Positions 1-4,825 of a stretch of DNA of 6,815 nucleotides are shown here, in pieces (position 1 is the first letter of the stretch; each line of letters begins with the position of its first letter). The DNA lies in NCBI GenBank assembly GCA_030528815.1, contig JAUMYE010000055.1, positions 1 through 6,815 on the forward strand, given 5' to 3'. Made by a program: the position numbers and the translations under genes. The stretch is from Candidatus Saccharimonadota bacterium (GTDB lineage: Bacteria; Patescibacteriota; Saccharimonadia; Saccharimonadales; Saccharimonadaceae). Under the pieces are notes generated by a model that saw nothing but the letters and a program-made list of their open reading frames with translations, had not been told where the DNA came from and did no database searches.

Positions 1-111
1 AGCCATATTAAAGAGAATTGCCAAGATGAATGGAAAAATCAGAGTCCAAAACATCATCGCCCTGCTCTTTAATAAGGTGCGAAATGCATATTTAAAACTA
101 TGCCAAAACAT
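1..111 (-). CDS. ABC-2-type transporter permease, N-terminal fragment (runs off the window)
   Basis: The first 37 codons of a membrane protein are visible; the rest lies beyond the left edge. The ATG (111-109) shares its A with the TAA stop of the ATPase gene upstream, a TAATG junction implying translational coupling. An AAGGAG Shine-Dalgarno sequence lies 11 nt upstream, inside the ATPase gene (128-123). The peptide begins MFWHSFKYAFRTLLKSRAMM, a basic amphipathic stretch, then enters a hydrophobic segment (about residues 20-36, containing FPFILAILFN). This is the usual start of ABC-2/DrrB-like permeases: a cytoplasmic helix followed by the first membrane span. Together with the adjacent DrrA-like ATPase it points to a two-gene exporter. 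The substrate cannot be told. An internal Met pair (residues 19-20) is an alternative start, but it would lose the amphipathic helix and the Shine-Dalgarno spacing. Confidence 0.78.
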   Translation of the reverse strand, partial: MFWHSFKYAFRTLLKSRAMMFWTLIFPFILAILFNMA

Positions 112-1049
112 TAGTCGCGAAGCTCCTTGCCAGTCAGTTCTAGGAACACATCGTTCAAAGTTGGGCGCTCTGCAAAAATCTTGCTGTACTGAATCTTATT
201 ATCTTTGAGATAGTCCACCATGTCCGCCAAGTTATTCTTACCCTTATTAAAGACGACTTTCATAACGCCATTATCGTAAGAAACTTCACTGACATTCTTG
301 ATCGATTCAAAACCGCTTAGCTGGCTTGGAGATAGTTCAGGAACTTCAATCGTAACCTTCTCTTCTATCTTTGTAAGAGCCTTAAGCTCATCATTCGTGC
401 CACTCGCAATAATCTGGCCTTTGTCCAAGATAATTACGCGATCACAAAGAATCTCGACTTCTTCCATATAATGAGTTGTATAGATAATCGTTGCGCCGCT
501 ATCACGAAGCTTCTTGATACCTTCAAGAATATTGTTACGACTCTGCGGATCAACTGCCACGGTCGGCTCGTCTAGGAATATTAGCTTTGGCTTATGCGCG
601 ATGCCACAGGCAATATTAAGACGCCTGAGCAAACCACCAGATAGCTGCTTTGGATACTGATTCTTATTCTCTGTAAGACCAACTAATTCCAAAGCATCTT
701 CGACATATTCAGCGCGAACCGTTTTGTCCTGAATATAAAGACCACAGAAATAATCGATATTTCCATAGACTGTTAGCTCGTCAAATACAGCCACATCCTG
801 AAAAACAACGCCGATCTTAGACTTAATATCATATGCTGACGGAGACATTTCTTTACCAAAGATTTTAATCTCGCCCTCATTGTATTTTAGAAGCGCCAAA
901 ATACAATTCATCGTAGTAGTCTTACCAGAGCCATTTGGCCCAAGGAGACCCAAAATTTCACCCTCTTTCACTTCGAAGCTCAAGTCGTCGACCGCTTTAT
1001 GAGACTTGTAGCTCTTGGAAAGATGCTTTACTTCAATCACATTTTTCAT
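111..1049 (-). CDS. ABC transporter ATP-binding protein (DrrA/CcmA-type, with C-terminal extension)
   Basis: Cytoplasmic ATPase of 312 residues that would drive an ABC-2-type exporter. Motifs visible in order: Walker A GPNGSGKT (37-44), Q-loop Q84 in VVFQD, signature LSGGLLRR (136-143), Walker B LIFLDE (156-161), D-loop region PTVAVDP (162-168), H-loop H193 in TTHYMEE. The signature has Leu where LSGGQ is usual. Residues from about 225 on form an extra C-terminal domain like the DUF4162 tail of DrrA-type ATPases, ending in ERPTLNDVFLELTGKEL, a typical family ending. The ATG at 1049 has no Shine-Dalgarno sequence, but a TATAAT lies 10 nt upstream, so the mRNA leader may be only a few nt. The permease gene follows with a TAATG overlap. 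Family assignment is firm. The substrate (drug, lipid, peptide or polysaccharide) cannot be inferred from this sequence. Confidence 0.95.
   Translation of the reverse strand: MKNVIEVKHLSKSYKSHKAVDDLSFEVKEGEILGLLGPNGSGKTTTMNCILALLKYNEGEIKIFGKEMSPSAYDIKSKIGVVFQDVAVFDELTVYGNIDYFCGLYIQDKTVRAEYVEDALELVGLTENKNQYPKQLSGGLLRRLNIACGIAHKPKLIFLDEPTVAVDPQSRNNILEGIKKLRDSGATIIYTTHYMEEVEILCDRVIILDKGQIIASGTNDELKALTKIEEKVTIEVPELSPSQLSGFESIKNVSEVSYDNGVMKVVFNKGKNNLADMVDYLKDNKIQYSKIFAERPTLNDVFLELTGKELRD
123..128 (-). promoter_or_regulatory. Shine-Dalgarno site for the ABC permease gene
   Basis: Reads AAGGAG on the minus strand, inside the last codons of the ATPase gene, 11 nt before the permease ATG. It supports the TAATG start at 111 over the downstream Met pair. 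The spacing is slightly long, so re-initiation after the overlapping stop may also contribute. Confidence 0.5.
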
Positions 1050-1059
1050 CTATCTTTTT

Positions 1060-1065
1060 ATTATA
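1060..1065 (-). promoter_or_regulatory. -10 box of the ABC transporter operon promoter
   Basis: A perfect TATAAT on the minus strand (1065 to 1060), 10 nt before the ATPase ATG. No good -35 is seen at 16-18 nt upstream; TTGTTC occurs but only 13 nt away, which is too close. A start site about 7 nt after the box would leave a leader of roughly 4 nt, which fits the missing Shine-Dalgarno sequence. The box lies just after the minus-strand terminator at 1086-1105, so the operon appears to be transcribed separately from the tRNA region. Confidence 0.6.
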
Positions 1066-1085
1066 ACGCACTAAAAATGAACAAG

Positions 1086-1105
1086 AAAAAATGCCCGGAT
1101 GGGCA
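1086..1105 (-). terminator. Intrinsic terminator upstream of the ABC operon
   Basis: On the minus strand, stem TGCCC/GGGCA with loop ATCC (1105 to 1092) runs directly into six T (1091-1086). The stem is only five pairs but GC-rich. On the plus strand no T-run follows, so it acts on minus-strand transcripts. It would stop transcription leaving the inverted-repeat element or reading through from tRNA-Glu before it reaches the ABC promoter. Confidence 0.6.
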
Positions 1106-1116
1106 ATCCTAAACAC

Positions 1117-1279
1117 AAAAAATGGTGATCACGGTGGGAAATCGGTTTTGCAAGCAAAACCTCCCTCAGGACGTCGCCTCGGAAAATCCGAAATATTACA
1201 TATTTCTCAGTTTTCTCTCGGCTCCTACTTCGGACGAACCCAATCGTGGGGTCTCATCCCAACCATATAACCATTTTTT
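1117..1279. repeat. 163-bp intergenic inverted-repeat element, possible structured RNA or MITE-like repeat
   Basis: The ends form an imperfect terminal inverted repeat: 1117-1139 against the reverse complement of 1257-1279 matches at 18 of 23 positions. Each arm begins A6-TGGT and ends TGGGA. The T-run at the right end is 9 long (1274-1282). Inside are several local palindromes: 1144-1161 (GGTTTTG, loop CAAG, CAAAACC), 1179-1191 (TCGGA, AAA, TCCGA), 1190-1206 (GAAATAT, TAC, ATATTTC), 1236-1251 region (ACCCA/TGGGG-type pairing around ATCG) and 1247-1261 (TGGGGT, CTC, ATCCCA). A transcript from either strand would fold into a long branched hairpin ending in a U-run. No credible protein frame is present. 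I could not match it to RNase P RNA, tmRNA, SRP RNA, 6S RNA or a known riboswitch by eye. It could be an ncRNA gene, a bidirectional terminator, or a short non-autonomous repeat. No clear promoter is seen on either side; the AT-rich stretch 1283-1321 holds only weak -10-like sequences. Confidence 0.55.
1123..1139 (-). repeat. Second copy of the tRNA-Glu 3' end (17 nt, one mismatch)
   Basis: On the minus strand this reads TCCCACCGTGATCACCA. The tRNA-Glu gene ends TCCCGCCGTGATCACCA (1372 to 1356), in the same orientation, 233 bp away. The copy covers the 3' strand of the T-stem, the 3' acceptor strand, the discriminator A and CCA. It is also the left arm of the inverted-repeat element. It may be a remnant of an integration or duplication at the tRNA gene, or a tRNA-like 3' end of an RNA. 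Confidence 0.6.
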
Positions 1280-1321
1280 TTTGGACAAAAAATTCAAAAA
1301 AATATTTTTATTAAAAACAAC

Positions 1322-1344
1322 AAAAAAGTCCCTTTCGGGCTTTT
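1322..1344 (-). terminator. Intrinsic terminator of tRNA-Glu
   Basis: On the minus strand, AAAAG-CCC pairs with GGG-CTTTT around a GAAA loop, with a single A bulged, and the run continues TTTTTTGTTGTTTTT. It begins 11 nt after the tRNA CCA, as expected for the end of a monocistronic tRNA transcript. The GAAA tetraloop should make the short stem stable. The plus strand has only a weak T-run (TTTTCTTC). Confidence 0.8.
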
Positions 1345-1355
1345 CTTCATCATTG

Positions 1356-1431
1356 TGGTGATCACGGCGGGAGTCGAACCCACGATTGCCAGGATGAAAA
1401 CCTGGAGTCCTAACCACTAGACGACGTGACC
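1356..1431 (-). tRNA. tRNA-Glu (anticodon UUC)
   Basis: A complete 76-nt cloverleaf with CCA encoded in the gene. Acceptor GGTCACG pairs with CGTGATC (one G-T pair), discriminator A, then CCA. The D-arm region contains GTCTAGTGGTTAGGAC. The anticodon stem CCAGG/CCTGG closes loop TTTTCAT, giving anticodon TTC (Glu, reading GAA and GAG). The T-arm is GTGGG, loop TTCGACT, CCCGC. The gene has its own promoter (1448-1476) and terminator (1322-1344), so it need not depend on the upstream murG operon. Its 3' end has a near-copy at 1123-1139 and a weaker inverted copy at 1241-1273. Confidence 0.97.
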
Positions 1432-1447
1432 ACTTAGGTATGCGTTT

Positions 1448-1476
1448 ATTATAACACAGCTATCACCCTCAGGCAA
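1448..1476 (-). promoter_or_regulatory. Promoter of tRNA-Glu (sigma-70 type, extended -10)
   Basis: On the minus strand, TTGCCT (1476-1471, four of six consensus bases) is 17 nt from a perfect TATAAT (1453-1448). The -10 is extended by an upstream TG (TGTTATAAT). Sixteen nt separate the -10 from the mature tRNA 5' end, giving a short 5' leader for RNase P to remove. It is the best promoter match in the window. Confidence 0.78.
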
Positions 1477-1503
1477 GCCTATTTTGAAAACGCTATTTCT
1501 TCC

Positions 1504-2658
1504 CTACTTTGCTTCGGCTAAAACAATCTCGGCTAGCTGCTTAGCAGCATCATTCTTGGCAAACTTACCAAGATTCTTGCTATATTCCGCCCTCTTCTTT
1601 TCATCACCAAGAAGTGAATTAATCGCAGCAAGCAACTTCTTCTCATCAACGCCTTCTTCCGCATCAGAAACAAGCATCGCTGCCCTACTCTTTTCGTAAT
1701 TCTCTGCATTCTTTACCTGATGGAAGCCTGGCAACTTATGGTTTGGCACCAAAACAACCGCCTTCTCCATACTAGCAAGCTCGCTCAAAGTTGAAGCGCC
1801 TGCCCTACTCACGACAACATCCGCTGCGCCAAAGAACTTCACAATCTCGTTCGTAAAGCTAAGTAGCTGAAAATTCTTGTTCTCTAGAAGCTCACTATTT
1901 TCTTTCTTCAAAGTCTCATAATCTGTCTGACCGGAAATGAGCGCCACGCATGATTCTTTCAAAAGCTCCGGCAAAATCTTTACCACAGCTTCGTTAATAT
2001 GCCTTGCGCCTAAACTACCACCAGTTACAACAACAAGCTTCTTACTAGAATCAAAACCGAGCTCTTCCTTTAGCTTATTTTGCTCTGTCTTAGAAACGGG
2101 AACAAAATCACTAGAAATCGGAATACCAGTCCAAACAGCCCTGCCCTCTGGATATTTGTAAAAATCTAGCGGCATGCCAGTCGCAATCTTTACGGCATGC
2201 CTAGCTAAGATCCTGTTCGTTAGGCCTGGCGCTGCATCGCTATCATGAATTACATAAGGAATTTTTAGCCATTTTGCCGCAATGCCTACCGGCAAGCAAA
2301 CATAGCCACCCTTCAAGAAAATCACATTCGGCCTAGAGAACAGCAAGCGGAAGAAACTTTGTAAAACGCCAATAATCAACTTAAAGCCATCAAAAATATT
2401 GCTTAGAACCATTCCAAAATGCTGTATATAGTCCCAGAAACCAAAATTCGTATATCTACGCAGTTTTCCAGAACACAAGCGTTTTACGGGCATTTGGAGG
2501 CCTTTGGAAGCAACTGCTTCTTTAGCATTCTTGTAGTACTTTGAATCAGTCCAAAAAACAAGCTTTGCATTAGCCTGCTTTTTTAGTATTTCACTAGCGA
2601 CGGCTACGACCGGCGTTACGTGGCCGCCACTGCCCCCGCCTACTACTAGAATTTTCAT
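1504..2658 (-). CDS. murG: MurG: UDP-GlcNAc--undecaprenyl-PP-MurNAc-pentapeptide GlcNAc transferase
   Basis: Adds GlcNAc to lipid I to make lipid II, at the inner face of the membrane. GT28 fold in two halves. N-terminal half: glycine-rich loop GGGSGGHVTP (about residues 7-16), GGYVCLPVG (117-125) and HDSDAAPGLTNRILA (138-152), where most MurG proteins read HEQNAxPG. C-terminal half, which binds UDP-GlcNAc: GGSLGARHIN (213-222), SRAGASTLSELA (284-295) and the Q/N pair in HQVKNAE (about 313-319). Length 384, slightly longer than the usual 355-365. I chose the ATG at 2658, which follows a weak Shine-Dalgarno sequence (AAGGGA, about 8-9 nt away); an in-frame TTG one codon earlier (2661) is less likely. 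The start lies inside ftsW, overlapping it by 65 nt in another frame, so the two are probably co-translated. It is the last gene of the operon; no clear terminator separates it from the tRNA-Glu promoter. Confidence 0.96.
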   Translation of the reverse strand: MKILVVGGGSGGHVTPVVAVASEILKKQANAKLVFWTDSKYYKNAKEAVASKGLQMPVKRLCSGKLRRYTNFGFWDYIQHFGMVLSNIFDGFKLIIGVLQSFFRLLFSRPNVIFLKGGYVCLPVGIAAKWLKIPYVIHDSDAAPGLTNRILARHAVKIATGMPLDFYKYPEGRAVWTGIPISSDFVPVSKTEQNKLKEELGFDSSKKLVVVTGGSLGARHINEAVVKILPELLKESCVALISGQTDYETLKKENSELLENKNFQLLSFTNEIVKFFGAADVVVSRAGASTLSELASMEKAVVLVPNHKLPGFHQVKNAENYEKSRAAMLVSDAEEGVDEKKLLAAINSLLGDEKKRAEYSKNLGKFAKNDAAKQLAEIVLAEAK

Positions 2659-3784
2659 CAACTATTTCCCTTTTTGTCCAACTTGAAATTTGCAATACAA
2701 TGCCGAGGACGAAAGCTACGAAAAGCATACTCGTACCACCGTAGCTAAGGAATGGCAATGTAATACCTTTGACTGGAATTAGCCCAATCATACCCCCTAC
2801 GTTAATTATAACATGAGCAAAAATCCAAGCTATCACCCCTATTACAAAGAGCGCTCTTTCCGCCTGTTCAGTATGGCGCGAAACGCTCACCATCTTAATT
2901 AACATGCCTAGGAATAGCAAAAGCACACCAATCGTTCCAACAAAGCCCATAACCTCACCAATGATCGAGAAGATTGAGTCGCTCAAAGCTTCTGGCAAAT
3001 AACCCGTCGACTGAATACTGTTACCCATACCAACACCAAGGAAACCACCAGTACCAAGCGAAATCAAAGAATTCTCTACGTGATAGCTATCACCAAAGCT
3101 TGCTAGACGCGCAATACGGTGTGGCGAGAACACAATAAGAAGTAGCGCCAAAACACCCACGCCAGCCAAAGCTATCCCCATAGATTTAAGACTTGCTCCA
3201 CCGCAAAAGATCATTAATGCCACCATAAAGAAAATCACAACCGTGCTACCAAAGTCCTTCAAACCCACAGCAACCAAGAGCGCCGTCAAGCCAACAATCG
3301 TCGCAACCGGAATCCAGAAGTTTCTCGTATCAAGTTCGCCTTCTGCCTTCCTAGCCTTAACCAGCCATGCAACATAAAACAGTACGCCAACTTTTACAAT
3401 CTCTACCGGCTGCATGCCGACACCTAGCCCAGGAATATGAAATGACCTACAAGCGCCTTCATCGCAAGTAACAATACCTGAAGCACCGATCTTACCAAGC
3501 ACCCAAACCAAAGCACACAAAGCAAAGCCAACGCCAAGAATCTTAAAACTAATCTTCTCTAGCTTTGCGTACGGCAAGAAATAACCAATAACCATTGCAA
3601 TTACAGCAAGAACTACCGCAAAAGCATGGTGCACAAAGAAATAGCTCTCAGAGAAGTTGCTACCACTCTGGCTATTTTCGAACTGCGCGACGCGAGGTCC
3701 AACTGAAAAAATCACCAAAAGGCCAAGCACCATCAAAACGATGGTGAAAATCGCAATTAGATAATCCACCCTATGCTTGCGCAT
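2594..3784 (-). CDS. ftsW: FtsW: SEDS-family lipid II polymerase of the divisome
   Basis: Polytopic membrane glycosyltransferase (396 aa) that polymerises lipid II into glycan strands during septation. SEDS landmarks in order: QPVEIVKVGVLFYVAWLVK (125-143; usual QPSE reads QPVE), LKDFGSTVV (175-183; usual QPDLGT), the catalytic-loop region VENSLISLGTGGFLGVGMG (236-254) with YLPEALSDSIF (262-272), whose D269 matches the conserved acidic residue of the family, and GLIPVKGITLPFLSYGGTS (334-352). Hydrophobic segments run through most of the chain. FtsW rather than RodA is inferred from its place between mraY and murG, beside ftsI. Unusual points: the outer loop before QPVE carries C107 and C112, and the C-terminus is a basic Ser/Arg tail (SSSRRGQWRPRNAGRSRR) encoded largely where the gene overlaps murG. 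The start overlaps the mraY stop (TAATG). Confidence 0.94.
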   Translation of the reverse strand: MRKHRVDYLIAIFTIVLMVLGLLVIFSVGPRVAQFENSQSGSNFSESYFFVHHAFAVVLAVIAMVIGYFLPYAKLEKISFKILGVGFALCALVWVLGKIGASGIVTCDEGACRSFHIPGLGVGMQPVEIVKVGVLFYVAWLVKARKAEGELDTRNFWIPVATIVGLTALLVAVGLKDFGSTVVIFFMVALMIFCGGASLKSMGIALAGVGVLALLLIVFSPHRIARLASFGDSYHVENSLISLGTGGFLGVGMGNSIQSTGYLPEALSDSIFSIIGEVMGFVGTIGVLLLFLGMLIKMVSVSRHTEQAERALFVIGVIAWIFAHVIINVGGMIGLIPVKGITLPFLSYGGTSMLFVAFVLGIVLQISSWTKREIVDENSSSRRGQWRPRNAGRSRR

Positions 3785-4815
3785 TAGCCGATCATCCCGC
3801 CGCTCATTGCCAAGAAGACGCCAAGCATTGCAAGAACACCACCAATAATCCAGAAGCGCATCACAACCTTACTCTCTTCCCAGCCCTTAGCCTGAAGATG
3901 ATGATGGAATGGCGCAGAAATGAATATCTTACGATGGAAGAATTTCTTAGAAAGAATCTGAATCAAAGAGCTACCAGCCTCGGCCACAAAAATGCCACCA
4001 ATAACTGGAAGTAGCAAGAAGCAGTTTGTCATCATTGATACTGCGCCTAGACCTGCACCAAGCGCAAAGGAGCCAGTATCGCCCATCATAAAGCGGGCTG
4101 GATGAATATTAAACCAAGTATAAGCTAGGAGCGAACCCATAACTACAAAACAGAAACCAGCCAAATACCACTGTTCCTGAGCAAGCGCAATTACACCATA
4201 CGCACCATAGGCCATCATCGAAAGACCACCAGCAAGGCCATCGAGACCATCAGAAATGTTTACCGCGTTACCCGTTGCAACCACTGCAAAGGCAAACAAA
4301 ATAATCATTGGAATCGTGCCAATTTCTAGCGCGCCAACAAACGGGATCTCAATCGAGGTCCAGCCAAGTTTTACGGCAAAGAACCAACCAAGCGCAGCGC
4401 CAAGAACGGAGATCATGGCAAACTTTACCGGCGCACGAAGACCAGCTACGGCGCTCTGCCCTGTTAGGTTCAAAACATCATCAATAAAGCCAATCAAACC
4501 ACCGCCAATAAACGCAGCGAGCGGAAGCCAAGTCTGACCACGAACCAAACAGCGACAAACAAGAACCGTAACAGGAACAGCAACAAGCATGATTACGCCA
4601 GCCATTGTTGGAAAATGTCTCTTAATTTTGTCAGCATGGAGCTTGTTCATGACGGACAATTTTTCGCCAGTCACAGCAACAGATTTTTGCTTCTTCCAAA
4701 GTTTGTGTTTGTAGGCAAAATTTGTATAGATTGGCGTTAAGAAAATCGAAAGTAAAAAGGCGCCGAGCGAAAGCATCAATTCATAGCCTAAACTCTGATT
4801 AATTTCGTTTAACAT
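3784..4815 (-). CDS. mraY: MraY: phospho-MurNAc-pentapeptide transferase (lipid I synthase)
   Basis: Integral membrane enzyme (343 aa) that transfers phospho-MurNAc-pentapeptide from UDP to undecaprenyl phosphate, giving lipid I. Signature motifs: KRHFPTMAG (65-73, usually GTPTMGG), IDDVLNLTG (111-119, the acidic pair D112-D113), NAVNISDGLDGLAGG (183-197), MMGDTGSFALG (243-253, with D246) and the cytoplasmic HHH loop FHHHLQAKGWEES (303-315). About ten hydrophobic segments are visible, as expected. The ATG at 4815 lies 10 nt after the ftsI stop and follows an AGGAAAGGG Shine-Dalgarno sequence that begins inside that stop codon. The product feeds MurG two genes downstream. The changes GTPTMGG to HFPTMAG and the Asn (N116) where DDxxK is usual are deviations from well-studied MraY, but the acidic residues and histidines are kept, so I expect an active enzyme. 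Confidence 0.96.
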   Translation of the reverse strand: MLNEINQSLGYELMLSLGAFLLSIFLTPIYTNFAYKHKLWKKQKSVAVTGEKLSVMNKLHADKIKRHFPTMAGVIMLVAVPVTVLVCRCLVRGQTWLPLAAFIGGGLIGFIDDVLNLTGQSAVAGLRAPVKFAMISVLGAALGWFFAVKLGWTSIEIPFVGALEIGTIPMIILFAFAVVATGNAVNISDGLDGLAGGLSMMAYGAYGVIALAQEQWYLAGFCFVVMGSLLAYTWFNIHPARFMMGDTGSFALGAGLGAVSMMTNCFLLLPVIGGIFVAEAGSSLIQILSKKFFHRKIFISAPFHHHLQAKGWEESKVVMRFWIIGGVLAMLGVFLAMSGGMIG

Positions 4816-4825
4816 AATCCCTTTC

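Noticed and set aside
1117..1282. Element as RNase P RNA, tmRNA, SRP RNA, 6S RNA or a known riboswitch
   Set aside because: The conserved cores I can recall (for example GAGGAAAGTCC for RNase P, the GGAAGCAGC-type SRP loop, the T-box sequence, the TPP and FMN cores) are absent on both strands. A covariance-model scan would settle it.
1122..1361. 79-codon plus-strand open frame across the inverted-repeat element
   Set aside because: It spans the element, the tRNA terminator and the tRNA 3' end, has no Shine-Dalgarno sequence and low-complexity composition. It is best explained as chance.
1123..1372. Intact integrated mobile element bounded by tRNA attachment repeats
   Set aside because: Only about 230 bp separate the repeats, and there is no integrase, transposase or other cargo. 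At most it is a remnant.
1196..1417. 73-codon minus-strand open frame overlapping tRNA-Glu
   Set aside because: More than a quarter of it is tRNA gene read as protein, and it crosses the terminator.
1163..1473. CCCTCAGG shared by the element (1163-1170) and the tRNA promoter region (1466-1473)
   Set aside because: An 8-nt match with no extension on either side; likely chance.
2659..2661. TTG start for murG one codon upstream of the ATG
   Set aside because: An ATG directly follows it with acceptable Shine-Dalgarno spacing, and MurG proteins usually begin just before the glycine-rich loop.
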